Shown here: one piece after another, positions 32,621 to 44,244 of the stretch
Position numbering within the stretch: the stretch's first letter is position 1
Layout: each line of letters begins with the position of its first letter
Origin: Buddleja alternifolia
Taxonomy: Eukaryota; Streptophyta; Magnoliopsida; Lamiales; Scrophulariaceae
Direction: 5' to 3'
Assembly (NCBI GenBank): GCA_019426215.1
Contig: CM033399.1
Location: 22,577,022-22,641,021 of the forward strand
DNA length: 64,000 bases
The notes under the pieces: generated by a model
Databases searched by the model: none
What the model saw: the letters and a program-made list of their open reading frames with translations, nothing else
Told to the model about the DNA's origin: nothing
Translations under genes and position numbers: made by a program

Positions 32621-34276
32621 TGTTAGATTTATTATAGAATTATTATGTTAGTCTTTATTTTATATGATGGTCCCAAGTGGCATATGAAAGGGTCTAGAAG
32701 GGGGGGGGGGTTGAATAGACCCTGAAGTCTTTTTAGACTTAAAAAATTTCGTGTTACTTTTCAAAGATCTGAACGCTTGGAAGGCTGAGCGCTTGGGTCA
32801 GGCGCTTCAGTAAAGATAACTTAGACTTAGTGATTTTAGCAATTTACCAAAGTAGGGTAACGCTTAGATCACTTAATCAGGGTTAGCACAGCGGAAATGA
32901 TTTTTAGCGTTCTTTTAGATAATTTAATCGCTTTGCAATTTTACTTGTCTTTTAGAATAATGTAATATGACAGATATAAGACAATAAAATATAAATGACA
33001 CAATAATTTGTAAGGTTCACTGGGTGATGTAATCCCAGCTAAGTCCTTCTTCTCTTTTTTCACTTGGAGGAAATTACTAAGATGATTATCAAAGAATCAC
33101 ACAGAATCTTCTACAAGATAGTAAAGAATGAAAATGATCTCGGGCTCCTTGATCACACAGATTTCAGCACCAATGAAGATCGTCTTCTACAAGCTTCTCT
33201 CACTCAGAAATACTGCATGTAATGAGTTTCAACAACTTTTCTCACTCAGATGAAAGGTTGAGGTTTTTGTCACAAGGGTTTGTTTGTATTTGGGAAGATC
33301 AAACAACTTGAAATATCTCAATGGGAATTTAGGTTTCTTCTTTGGAAGATGTTTGAGATATTTGTGACTATCTGGAATGTAGATAAAAAGCTTGAAGGAA
33401 TTTTGGCTATGGAGATTCTAAGCTTTTTCTTGTGTACGTAATTTTTCTCTTGTAAATGTTTTGTACCGTACTTTTTAGGGTCTGCTGAAGGTAAGGTATT
33501 TATAGGCAATTCTTGGGATCTGTCTGTTGAACACATGTAGGAGCGTGCCTTTCACGCAGCGCGCGATTCTACCTAAAGCCTGACATTCCTGAAAATCTGC
33601 TGGCACCGATTGGATGGTAGCAGCTAGAAACTCTGAAGTTCTAACAGTCTGGTAAAAAAGGTGGCTTGTCCACAGGTCACAGTAGCTTATCACATTTAAT
33701 GCTCTTATCAGGCATTTAATGCATTTGAATTTATTTCCCGTTGGAAATAAATGTCCGTTGAATGATTGCATTTAAGTCCTTCGTGACTTGAGGATTTATT
33801 TCAGGTGAATTTGTCATTGATCGCTTAAGTGCTTTGAGCGCTTGATCCATAAATCCTGGAAAAAAAAGGTCCTTTAGCGTTTGACGGACGCTAAGAAACA
33901 AATCTTCATCTCTGGTTGACTTCAGACGCTGATCTTGAACTTCTTCTCTAATAGACTCACCTAGAATTCTATTAGCGATTCAGTATCTAATACTTAGTCT
34001 AAAACCTACAAAGATAAAAATTACAAGTCTAAACAAAATTACAAACTTTCAAACGCTTAAACAATGATCTATGGAAAACATAAACTTACATTTTATTTGG
34101 GGTCTAACATTGAATCCTATCTTGTCATCATCAAAACATCTAACATGAAATTTCCTAACATTATATATGGTAGTTTAGGTTTACATTAAGTCTTTCCTTA
34201 TTTTATGTCTCTTCTTGTAAACTCTATTTATATCTTTGCTAGTCCAATAATATTCAAGGGGAATTTCATACTAACA
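32621..34276 (+). repeat. 5' LTR of the RE1-like Copia, interrupted by solo LTR B
   Basis: 32621-32664 plus 34166-34276 match the intact 3' LTR at 39618-39773 almost exactly. The break is TTTTATA|TATGG with a 5-base duplication TTATA. Confidence 0.92.
32665..34160 (-). mobile_element. Solo LTR B (same SIRE-like family as A and C)
   Basis: 1496 bases. On the plus strand it starts TGATGGTCCCAAGTGGCAT and ends AATTTCCTAACA. Exact 5-base duplication TTATA at 32660-32664 and 34161-34165. The empty site is visible in the 3' LTR of the same host element at about 39658. No internal coding DNA, so it is a solo LTR left by LTR-LTR recombination. Confidence 0.93.
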
Positions 34277-34288
34277 TGGTATCAGAGC
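34277..34288 (+). other. Primer binding site 1 of the RE1-like Copia
   Basis: TGGTATCAGAGC directly after the 5' LTR, complementary to the initiator tRNA-Met 3' end as in most Copia elements. Confidence 0.88.
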
Positions 34289-34695
34289 CATGGTATCTCG
34301 ATCTCTCGCTTCCGCCATCCTCAAGTCGCCGACCCCGTCCGGCGCATCTTATCTAGTTTAGTTTAGGGTAGTTTTTTTTTTCTTTATCTTTGTTTATGTT
34401 GTCGCCGCCACCACCCGTTTCTTTACTTTTCTTTATCTTTTCCATGTTTTAGCCTCCGTGCTTAGCCGCCGCCGCCTTTAGTTTTGTTAGTTGCCGCTGC
34501 TCACCCTTAGAAAATAAGGACTTGGAGTCGCCGCCTTATTTAATGGTTTTCAGACGAAACTGCTCCACCTTGAGAAACGTATTCGTCAAAATCTCTCTAC
34601 TAAGCATTGTTTATGCCCGGACTGTCGTAACATCTTTTCTCAGTTTTTAGTTCAGTCTCAATGTTCAAGACTTTCACGTTTCGACTGCGGGGGAG
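34289..34695 (+). other. Leader and an orphan Copia 3' end before the internal LTR
   Basis: 34289-34560 is a leader without a clear frame. 34650-34695 (CAGTCTCAATGTTCAAGAC... to GACTGCGGGGGAG) matches the pol 3' end and polypurine tract at 39570-39617. A pol terminus therefore sits here with the rest of its pol deleted. The reading KRIRQNLSTKHCLCPDC in between (about 34575-34625) is unidentified. Confidence 0.65.
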
Positions 34696-34895
34696 TGTTA
34701 GATATTATTATTATTGCTCTCCTAATTAGATTATTATTATTATTGCTTTCGTTGTTAGACTAGTATTCTTATTACCTTATTTATCTTTTACCTTCTTTAT
34801 AGTTTAGGGTTTTCTTGTATTCTCTCTCTCTTGTAACTCTATAAATATGTTACTCAATAATACAAGTTCCTTACGGGGTTTTCTCTAATCTAACA
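34696..34895 (+). repeat. Internal LTR of a second Copia family
   Basis: 200 bases, TGTTAGATATTATTATT ... CTCTAATCTAACA, with TATAAATA at 34840-34847. It is preceded by the polypurine tract GCGGGGGAG and followed by TGGTATCAGAGC, so both LTR borders are functional in form. It is clearly different in sequence from the 156-base outer LTR while keeping the same organisation. Confidence 0.88.
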
Positions 34896-35351
34896 TGGTA
34901 TCAGAGCCACGATGTGAATTTCCACTACCACGATTATTAAACCTGCCATTACCCCTACCTCAACCTACACGGCCAGCAGCCATCTTTTTCCTCCAAGCCG
35001 CCGTTGTTTCTTCGAAGTTCAAGGCGGTGTTAAATTTGTTTTTCTCCAAGCAGCAGCCTTATTTTTCTTCCAGCAGCAGCAATATTTTCCTCCTACCAGC
35101 AGCCATATTTTTCCTACCCGTTTATAAGTCGTTGTTTTCCCCTCGGCGCACTACCTTTTATTATACAGCCTTCAACAGCATCGGACTTACTATCATCTTG
35201 GATTTTCATGCCTCTCCTGTACCAGCCACGCCTTCAAGGTTCACTTAATTTTTTTTTTCCTCTTCCCGGTATTAATTCTTGTTATTTATCTCTTTTCTCG
35301 TCTTTTTTCGTTAATTGTTATCAATTCGTGTTTCGATTATTATTCCTCACC

Positions 35352-36281
35352 ATGAATCCTCAAGAAACCGACCCTACCACTCAAACCCCACCTGTTTCAA
35401 AATCTCAGCCTATTCATCCTGTTCTCGCAGCCGGTAGTGTTTATTCCTCCTTTGGTTTTAAATTAAATGATAATGACTCAAATTATAAACTTTGGCGAGG
35501 TATGTTTATGGATCTCTGTCGTAGTTATTCCGTTTTTGATCATCTTTCCGGAAAATCCACACCCTCACATAAATCCGATGGTCAATTGTATTCGTTAGAT
35601 TCCACCATAAAACGTTGGTTTTACTCTACCGTTGATATTAAACTTTTAAAAAATCTTGATTTAGAGTCTGCCACTGCTCATGACCTTTGGTGTGCTATTG
35701 AAGAAAACTTTCGCAATAACAAACCCTCTCGTTCCTTAGAAATCAATGAACGTTTTCGTAATTTTCAAAAAGGAACCCTTTCCATTACTCAATATTGTCA
35801 GGAGATGAAGTTCCTGGCCGATACTCTTAAAGATTTAGATAGCCCCGTTTCTGATAATGCATTTTTACATCAATTATTACACGGGCTCCCGGAATCCTAT
35901 CTTCCCCTCGTCACTGTTATTACCACCACCAAACCCCTTCCATCCTTCTCTGAAATCCGCAATTTACTCATTATTCATGAATCATGAAAAAAACGTTTTC
36001 ATTCACCCATGTCGCCCACCGACTCCACCATGGCTCTATTCACTCAATCCCCCAACCCACCTAATTATCGAAACACAAATTATAACAATTATCGAGGTCG
36101 AGGTAAGGGTAATGGCAGGCTTAATAATCGTGGCAGTGGAAATTCACATTGTGGCTCTTACTCGGGTACGAACCCGCGTCCACCCTCTGCTCCGCCGGGG
36201 TACTCGTATCAATTGGTCCCAAATTCGTCTTCAAGCCCACATCCACGCGGCCAGGCCCAACACCACGGCCCCTCATTCTAA
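35352..36281 (+). pseudogene. gag: gag of the RE1-like Copia
   Basis: The start ATG at 35352 gives MNPQETDPTTQTPP after a leader. The Copia-type Gag domain runs through SNYKLWRGMFMDLCRSYSVF, LWCAIEENFRNNKPSRSLE and ITQYCQEMKFLADTLKDL to LLHGLPESYLPLV. A TGA at 35985-35987 interrupts HES|KKRFHSP in frame. The reading continues with a basic Gly/Arg/Asn tail (RGRGKGNGRLNNRGSG, about residues 240-256), a nucleic-acid-binding style tail without a clear CCHC knuckle. A second stop at 36279-36281 precedes the Pro/Gln/Ser-rich linker to protease. It would form the particle that packages element RNA. Confidence 0.82.
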
Positions 36282-36404
36282 TCAGCTAACAGCACTCAAT
36301 GGGCTCCTGTCCAGCAGTCCACTCCGCCAAACTGGGACTCTCCTCAGCCCACGAATTGGGTCTCTCCAGCCGTCTTACCAGCAGTCCCTGTCCAGCCCAA
36401 TTTT

Positions 36405-37087
36405 TTGCCACAATTGGGCTTCACCAGCACCGTTCCGCCGTCCAGCCCGTCACTCTCGGGCCCCGCTTTAGTCCAACAGCCCACACAGCCCACCACGCAT
36501 GCTTCAACCGACTTATCTCATCTATTTCAGACCATGTCTCTTCAACAACCTGATGAACAATGGTATATGGATACCGGAGCGAGCAATCACATGACTCCTC
36601 ACCAAAGTAACTTACGTAATATTGTACATTCTCGTTCTTCTCATTCAATTGTTGTTTCTAATGGTGCTGTCTTACCGGTTAATTGTGTTGGTCAAAAAAA
36701 TTTCTCCACACCCTCTCGCCCTCTTTCTCTTAATCACGTTCTTGTCTCTCCTTTATTAGTTAAAAATTTAGTGTCTGTTAGGCAATTCACTCGTGATAAT
36801 AATTGCTCTGTCACATTTGACCCCTTTGGTTTTTGTGTAAAGGATCTTAGGTCCGGTGAGCTCCTTCTTCGTAGTGACAATGATGGCGACCTCTACCCCA
36901 TGCATCACCTCTCATCTGTCTTTCAATCCCTCTCCCACCTCTCTCCCTCTCCCGTTCTCAGGCATCGTCGTCTTGGTCATCCGGGGACATCCATTCTTAG
37001 TTTTTCATCTAGTCGTAATTTTATTTCTTGTATTAAAAACGATTCTAGCTCTTTATGTCATGCTTGTCAGCTAGGAAAGCATAAACT
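36405..37087 (+). pseudogene. Protease and pre-integrase region of the RE1-like Copia
   Basis: Same frame as gag. A Pro/Gln/Ser linker is followed by the protease site WYMDTGASNHMT at about 36560-36595, then the LSLNHVLVSPLLVKNLVSVRQF segment. The zinc-binding pre-integrase region RHRRLGHPG ... CHACQLGKHK ends near 37085. A single-base shift at about 37083-37090 moves the downstream integrase to another frame. Apart from that shift, this part is intact. Confidence 0.82.
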
Positions 37088-39622
37088 TTACCGTTTTCTA
37101 GTTCTCTTTCTCGTAGTAGTGGTTTATTTGAACTTATTCACTCTGATTTATGGACATCACCTATTCCTAGTTTTAGTAGTTTTCGTTATTACATTCTTTT
37201 TCTTGATGATTTTTCTCATTTTCTTTGGGTATTTCTTTTACGCCAAGAATCTGATGCCGCCAATGTTTTTATTGAATTTTACAATTATGTGCACACTCAA
37301 TTTCAATATAAAATTAAAACATTCCAATGTGATCATGGTGGTGAGTTTGATAATAATCTTCTGCACTCTTTTTTCAAAAATAATGGTATTCTTTTTCGCT
37401 TTTCGTGTCCCCATACCTCCCAGCAAAACGGCAAAGCCGAGCGTACCATTCAAACCATTAATAATAAAATTCGAACTCTTTTGTTTCAAGCTTCCCTTCC
37501 CCCGTGTTTCTGGGCCGAAGCCCTTCCCATGACTGTTCACCTTCTGAATATTCTGCCCACTACCACTCTCTCATTCCAAACTCCCTTCGAGCAGCTCTAC
37601 CACACCTCTCCCTCCTATGATCATCTTCGCGTTTTAGGCTGTCTGTGTTACCTGAATTTATCTTCCACATCTTCACATAAATTATCCCCCCGCTCCTCTA
37701 CTTGCGTTTTCTTAAGGTTTGCATCTCATCATAAAGGATATCGGTGCTTTGACTTAAGTACCAACAAAATCGTTATCTCTCGTCATGTCCTTTTCGACGA
37801 AAATATCTTCCCGTTCTCCACTATTTCGTCCTTTGCCCCACCTACTTCTCTTGACTTTCTCTCTTCTGATGATGACCCACCCCCTCTCTTACACCATCTC
37901 CATTCTCCCTCTCCTCCCGCTCCTACTTATGTACCCGACAATGCTATCACAACCTCGGAACCCTCCTATGTTCCTTCCACTCATCCTATGGTTACCCGGT
38001 CCAAAGCCGGTATTACCAAGCCTCGTCGCCTTTTTAATCTCTCCACTATATCTTCCGCTCTTTCCTCTCCTATCCCTCGCTCTTATACTCAAGCCTTACG
38101 TGATCCACACTGGAAAGCTGCGATGGATGATGAACTGTCTGCTTTACATTCCAATCACACCTGGGATCTTGCTCCTCCGCCTTTCGATACTAATCTTGTT
38201 GGGTCCAAATGGATTTTTCGCCACAAGTTCAAATCTGATGGCACACTCGAACGCTATAAAGCTCGCTTAGTTGCCCAAGGTTTCACTCAACAGCCTGGTA
38301 TAGATTTTTTTGACACTTTTAGTCTCATTGTCAAACCTGCCACCATTCATACTGTTCTCAGTCTCGCTCTGTCTCACTTTTGGCCTCTTCATCAGCTCGA
38401 TGTTAAGAACGCTTTTCTTCATGGTAATCTTTTTGAAACTGTTTACATGAAACAACTTCCCGGGTTCTCTGATCCTCATTTCCCTCATCATGTATGTCGA
38501 CTCAAGAAAGCTCTCTATGGCCTTAAGCAAGCCCTTCGAGCCTGGCATCAACGCTTTGCTTCTTACCTCTCCTCGATCGGTTTTGTTAGTAGTCGGGCGG
38601 ATCCCTCTCTCTTTATATATAAGAGTGACTCCTCTCTTGCGTATCTTCTTCTCTATGTTGATGATATCATTCTCACTGCTTCCTCACCTTCCCTTCTATC
38701 TTCTCTTACTGCCCTTCTCTCTCAAGAATTCTCCATGACTGACTTAGGACCGTTGCACTACTTCCTTGGTATTTCGGTCACTCACTCTTCTTCTAGTCTC
38801 TTTCTCTCTCAGTCTAAGTTTGCTCGAGAAATTCTGGATCGTGCCAATATGGCGAACTGTAACCCAGTCAACACCCCCGCTGATCCTCTTTCTAAGCTCG
38901 ACTCCTCGTCTAGTCCTCCTATGTCTGATCCTACCTTGTATCGCAGTCTCGCGGGTGCTCTTCAATATCTTACCTTTACTCGTCTCGACATTGCCTTTGC
39001 CGTCCAACAGATTTGCTTATACATGCATGACCCTCGTGACCATCACTTTCATGTTCTCAAACGCATTCTTCGTTATCTTCGTGGTACTCTTTCACAAGGT
39101 CTTCTTCTTCGTCCTTCCTCTCTATCTCAACTTATTGCTTACTCCGATGCTGATTGGGCGAGTTGTCCTACCACTCGTCGTTCTACTTCCGGTTATTGTG
39201 TCTTTCTGGGTGACAATATCATCTCGTGGTCTTCCAAACGCCAGAATGTTGTCTCTCGCTCTAGTGCTGAGGCCGAGTATCGCGGTGTTGCCAACGCTGT
39301 TGCTGAAAGTACTTGGCTTCGTAATCTTCTGCTTGAACTACATTATTCTCTTTCTCGTGCTACTCTTGTTTTTTGTGATAATATAAGCTCTGTGTATCTT
39401 TCTTCTAATCCGGTACAGCATCAACGCACCAAACATATTGAGTTAGATTTACATTTTGTACGTGAACGTGTTTCTCTTGGTGAGGTGCGTGTATTACATG
39501 TTCCTTCTTCACGCCAGTTTGCTGATATTTTTACTAAGGGCTTGTCTTCTACACTTTTTATGGAGTTTCGTTCCAGTCTCAATGTTCAGACTCATCACGT
39601 TTCGACTGCGGGGGAGTGTTAG
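37088..39622 (+). pseudogene. pol: Integrase, reverse transcriptase and RNase H of the RE1-like Copia
   Basis: An open frame of about 845 codons. The integrase core has all three acidic residues (HSDLW, CDHGGEFDN, GKAERTIQ). The Copia C-terminal integrase region includes LRVLGCLCYLN. RT carries [42 protein letters not shown] and the catalytic LLYVDDIIL. RNase H carries YSDADWASC, SSAEAEYRG and FCDNISSVYL. The frame reads through the polypurine tract and stops just inside the 3' LTR. It is a pseudogene only because the upstream frameshift uncouples it from gag. Confidence 0.88.
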
Positions 39623-39773
39623 ATTTATTATAGGATTATTATGTTAGTCTTTATTTTATATATGGTAGTTTAGGTTTACATTAAGTCTTTCCTTATTTTA
39701 TGTCTCTTCTTGTAAACTCTATATATATCTTTGCTAGTCATCAATAATATTCAAGGGGAATTTCATACTAACA
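39618..39773 (+). repeat. 3' LTR of the RE1-like Copia
   Basis: 156 bases, TGTTAGATTTATTATAGG ... TTTCATACTAACA, directly after the polypurine tract GCGGGGGAG, followed by AATTA. Confidence 0.93.
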
Positions 39774-39834
39774 AATTAAATTTCACATAGCCACTCAAAC
39801 TAGTGCAATAAGATATCTCTTCGTTCAAAAATAT

Positions 39835-40189
39835 AGGCCTTGTTTGTTTATGTTTTTGAATTCTATTTTCTATATCATGAGTCATAAAAAAAAAATTAAA
39901 AAATACTACATACTATTTTTATCCAAATTCACATTTTCTCAATTTCACTTTCACTTTTTATTATATAACTTTCTTTATTATACTTTACAATTTTTAATTT
40001 ATATTTAATTTATCACATATCAATCAATCATTTTTTGACTTGACACAATTTACAAATTCCAACTATTTTTTGAAACATAAACAAACACAACACACGTCAT
40101 ATTATTCTCACAGGAATCTTCGTACGTAGTACGCATTTTTCGAGAAATTTTCAGGGATTTCACTCTGAAATATAAACAAACAACGTCTT
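39835..40189. mobile_element. MITE, probably hAT- or Harbinger-type
   Basis: About 355 bases, AT-rich. The left end AGGCCTTGTTTGTTTATGTT pairs with the reverse complement of the right end, AAGACGTTGTTTGTTTATAT. A second, inner inverted copy (AAACATAAACAAACACAACA at 40071-40090) gives an alternative right end. The target duplication is not clear. Confidence 0.55.
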
Positions 40190-41534
40190 AAATTTCCGCA
40201 CTGCCAAAAAGTAGTCCTAATTTAAATAGTTGGCTAAGCTTGGTTCTTCTCACTTTTGTAATGTGTCTTACAAACTTCTCGAGTTCTTAATATATATTAT
40301 CCGTGTTCTTAAAAAAGAAGAAAAGGCCTTAGGCAGGCCTAATTTCTCGACTTGTTAAGCAAAAGACAAAAAAGTAATAACTGAGAAGGTGACTGTGTGA
40401 ATATGAAGATGGCCACAAAGAATATAGCCTACTACGTGCAAGACTTTAGTTCCGCGTACCATTATTTTAAAACTTGATTGGATAACATTGAATGATATAA
40501 AAAATTATATCGAATGAAAGTTTCATAATATAAAAATTGCCGAAGAATCGGCATGACAAGCTTTGAAATTTTATTGAAAAAATAACATTTTAAGATGGGG
40601 AAGTATTATGAGAAGGTCGGTTTTGATTAACTATCAACATTTTGAAAATGTACCGTATCAAGATATGAGAATAAAAATATGCGACAACTTGAGAACAACT
40701 ATTTAATTAGGGTAGTATAAATTTCTTCTTTACCCTCAACCGATGTACTATGATGCACATATCTACTGATGTGGATATGATAAGATATGAATGTACAAAT
40801 ACAACATTTAAAAAAACACATAGAGGATAAAATGCAAATGAGCATGTATACATAACGAGAAGATAACCAATATCTCAAGTTATTTGATCATTTTTACATT
40901 AACATATTATCGATCTCTTTATTCATATACCCAAAAACATGTCATTCTTATATATGTAAATAAAAATTAGATACTAAATTAAATACCAACAACCATATTT
41001 ACATATAATTTCAAACATTACAACATCAATATTGTGATACAATATTCGTTTATACTTATCACACAACATCGTTTTACTTTTGGCAAGCTCAACTCATATT
41101 TCACTTGAAGAACAAGAGGATAAAGATATTTTGGAAGATAAATTATTTGAAAAAAGAGATTCAAGATAAGTTAAGATAGCATTTCTTTGGAATTTTAAGT
41201 ACCCAAAAAGTTTGTGAAATATCAAAAAGTAACCCGCCGTATTCAAACGTACCAGATACTTATATTTTTGTATTTGATACTCTGTCCACAATTTTATTTT
41301 TTTCTTTTAATTTTGGATATTCCAAAAAAGGTACACATTACGTTCTATACCCATGTATCTTACCTGTATTATATGCGAGAAGTATCCGGATACTGATTTT
41401 TAAACATATATGTGTCTCATTATTTTCATATAAATATAGTGAAGTTTAATCCTGCTTGGAGGCTCCTGCAGCATAACCGACAAGTCGAGCCAAATCCAAC
41501 CATTACAGTCAAGAGAAGTACAAGACTAAGCCAA
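40190..41534. other. AT-rich intergenic DNA, nothing recognised
   Basis: No gene, element end or repeat could be supported on either strand. Confidence 0.5.
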
Positions 41535-41544
41535 AAAAAAATTA

Positions 41545-42696
41545 GAGAGAAATCAATTTTATCCCCTGTGGTATGGCTAATTATTCAAAAATCTCCCTAT
41601 GATATGAAAATTACCAATAATGCCCCCTAAGAAAAATTAAATGATACACACTGCCTCTCTCCGGATTTTTTGCCTTCAAATTTTTCTGTGATGACTAAAA
41701 TACCCGTAACTTTTAAAACTGTATACATTATATTTTAATTTAACTATTTTTTTATTTATTATATATTATTATTAGTTATTTTATATTTATTTTTTCATCA
41801 TCTTCCCCAACCTACCCTTCTTCCCCATTTCTCCATCCTACCTTCTTCCCCAAAATCATAATATAAAATTCCCTTTTCCCATCAAAAATCAAACCCCAAA
41901 ATACACCACATCCACTTCAAACCCACACCACAATACATGTAGACATATATACGCCGGCGGCGGCGGCGGCCAGCGGAGGCGGCTGATTGGTAATGCAATT
42001 GGTGGCAATTTGTAGGCCATAGGCAGGGGGTGTTTGGTGGTGGCTTTGGGGGATGAAATTGTAGAGACGGTGGTGGTTTTGGGGGCTGAAATTGTAGAGA
42101 CGGTGGTGGTTGAAATGGTGGTGGGTTTGGGTGGTGGTTTTGGGGGCTGAAATTGGAGAGACGGTGGTGGTTGAAATGGTGGGAATGGTGGTTGTTTTGG
42201 GGCTGAAATTGTAGAGACGGTGGTGGTGGAAATGTTGGTGGGTTTGGGTGGTGGTTTTGGGGTGGAAATGATGGACTTGGGTGGTGGTTTTGGAGGCGAA
42301 AATGGTGGAAATGGTGGTGGGTTTGGGTGATGATTTGGGGATGAAGCAGCGGCGGCGGGTTGTGGTGGTGGGAGGATTGCACAGAGGGGTGTGTATATAT
42401 ATATATGGATTTTCAAATATCTTTTAAAATTTGAAAATATTAAATTGAATAAATAGATAGGTATTTAATATAAACCGTCAGACTTACCTTATGAGATCAA
42501 TGGTGTTAGATTAGGAGTAAATTGGTTTTTTAAAAGCAGAAAAATCACAACCATTCGCAAATTGCGTGAGTGGCGCGCGTAGTGGGGTAAGTTGTACTTT
42601 TATTTTTTTATAGGGGGGTGTTCTGTGAATTTTTTTATCACGGGGGGCTTTTGAATAATTCCATATGTCACAGGGGGGGTCAATGGTATTTGTCTC
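41545..42696. mobile_element. MULE-type element with GC-rich, Pro-rich filler (Pack-MULE-like)
   Basis: Inverted ends: GAGAGAAATCAATTTTATCC at the left pairs with the reverse complement of the right end, GAGACAAATACCATTGACCC. Similarity continues about 90 bases (CCCCTGTGGTAT / CCCCTGTGACAT, TATTCAAAA, GCCCCCC). Flanking AAAAAAATTA at 41535-41544 and 42697-42706 fits a 9-10 base Mutator-type duplication, although low complexity weakens it. The interior 41950-42370 is GC-rich with (GGC)n and a GGTGGTGGTTTTGGGG-type minisatellite, unlike the TIRs and flanks. No transposase. Confidence 0.65.
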
Positions 42697-42919
42697 AAAA
42701 AAATTAACGTAGTCATGGGTACGTGAAATATTGGACGACGGAAAATTAAATACAAATATTCTTAACTTGTTTCTCATGTATTAAAGCTTTTTGCAGTGTA
42801 TTTTTTTTGTTTAGATTCGTCTTAAGGAACAAATTTAAATGCAAATATAGTACTTAAATGGACATACAAAATACTAATAATAATTGTCACCTTGCATAGA
42901 TATTTTTGAAAATCTATTT

Positions 42920-43104
42920 TTTTTTTTGGTTGCCTACCACAGTATTTTGGGCATTGCCGGACTAATCTGTTGGTCGACTCGGGTAGCACACCTGGCCTGG
43001 TGGGTGAGTCTCCCAACGGGGGTAATTGCGTACACAAGGAATCGAACCCGAGTCCTTACTTAAGCGGAATCGAGCTGCTTACCACTCGGATCAACCCCCT
43101 TTGA
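42920..43104 (-). mobile_element. tRNA-derived SINE (Au-like), full length
   Basis: On the minus strand: A-box-like GATCCGAGTGGTAAGCAGC, B box GGGTTCGATTCC about 40 bases later, a conserved GATTAGTCCGG, then a poly(A)-like tail (poly-T at 42917-42928 on the plus strand). Near-perfect 16-base duplications TTTTGAAAATCTATTT (42904-42919) and TTTTGAAAATTTATTT (43105-43120) flank it, as expected of LINE-driven insertion. Confidence 0.85.
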
Positions 43105-43318
43105 TTTTGAAAATTTATTTAAATATTGCTTTTGAACGAGAAATAAAAGGCGGTTAAATATAAATCTTTCTTAGCAAACACTAGCAGTAATATAAAAGAT
43201 ACTGCAAATATAAACTATGAATATGACCCATGATTAGTTAAGAGGTGAAAAATAATTCATAACTTAAAGTAAATTAAACATATATTTAAAAAATTGAAAT
43301 AATGATTAAATAAAAATT

Positions 43319-44166
43319 GGTTTATTCAACATTATGGTTTCTCATGTGTCACTTTAGTCCCCCATGTAAAAAAATCGGCACTTTCGTTCCTCATGTCCCT
43401 AAATTGTATCACTTTAGTCTTTTCTTGCAATTTTCGGCCATTTTAATCTGGTGAATAATGCGCTTGAAACACACACACTCCAAACAAGGGTTTTTTCGTC
43501 TTTTAACTCATATTTTCACACTTTAGTCAAAAAAAATCTCACTTTGGTCCTCTAAAAATCAGGCGGAAATCATTCATGTACATCCCCGCCTGATTTCTGC
43601 TGTATCTATCCTGGCAAAAGCTTAACTGATTTAAATATGCGAAGAAGGTTATATGGATGCGAGCTAAATCGGGTAAACTTTTTCACTTAAATTTTCGCCA
43701 ATTTTTTAAACTTAAATTTGAGACATAATACTTGAAATTTGCACCCATGTTTTTTTAACAGATTTCTAGAGGGTGTAAATTTTTCGAGTGGCTCGATCCA
43801 CCAATATATAAGCGCACTATAAATGTGATTCCGGAATTTTTGAGGAATGTGGATAGGTTAGAAACTCAACGGATTGCTCGTTGAAGAAAGACATTGAGTA
43901 CTCTGGTAGAATTAAGCCTCAAATATGGGTTTAATCCATTAAATTCCCTCAAGTATGAAAATATGGGTTAATACCATTAACAAGGCCCTGTTTGGAGGTG
44001 TGTGTATTTCACGTGCATTAATCACCGGAATAAAATGGCCGAAAATTACAAGAAAGGATCAACATGATACAACTTAGGAACATGAGGGAAAGTAACATTT
44101 TTGTTTGACATGGAAGACTAAAATAACACAATGACTTCACATGGGGACCATAAAAGTGAATAACCC
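43319..44166. mobile_element. MULE-type MITE with long inverted ends and a known empty site
   Basis: 848 bases, flanked by the exact 9-base ATAAAAATT (43310-43318 and 44167-44175). Inverted ends of about 180 bases: GGTTTATTCAACATTATGGT versus the reverse complement of the right end, GGGTTATTCACTTTTATGGT, continuing through ACTTTAGTCCCCCATGT, TTTTCGGCCATTTTAAT and CACACACTCCAAACA. The duplicated segment at 54888 shows the uninterrupted target. No transposase frame. Confidence 0.93.
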
Positions 44167-44244
44167 ATAAAAATTTCTTGACTAAAATAAAATGATATTT
44201 TAGTAAAGAATTCAACATTGGATTCTAAAGGTTAGTATATAATA

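Larger units (their letters stand above)
32621..39773 (+). mobile_element. RE1-like Ty1/Copia element, chimeric, with AATTA duplication
   Basis: Outer LTRs of 156-160 bases (32621-34276 once the solo LTR is removed, and 39618-39773) are flanked by exact AATTA copies (32616-32620 and 39774-39778). The tRNA-Met-type primer site TGGTATCAGAGC follows the 5' LTR. The interior has an extra, different LTR (34696-34895) with its own primer site before gag. gag-pol has two stops and one frameshift, but catalytic residues of integrase, RT and RNase H are all present, so it is fairly young. Confidence 0.9.

Noticed and set aside
36856..37540. Hydrophobic, membrane-like reading in the gag-side frame after the pre-integrase region
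   Set aside because: Out-of-frame translation past the frameshift at about 37085. The integrase is in the other frame.
37785..39386. Leu/Ser-rich frames suggesting membrane proteins
   Set aside because: Shifted frames of the Copia integrase, RT and RNase H. The true frame is uninterrupted there.
41882..42416. Two overlapping minus-strand Pro/His-rich frames of 166 and 175 codons as host genes
   Set aside because: They are two frames of the same GGTGGTGGTTTTGGGG-type minisatellite inside a MULE-type element. Low complexity and no conserved domain.
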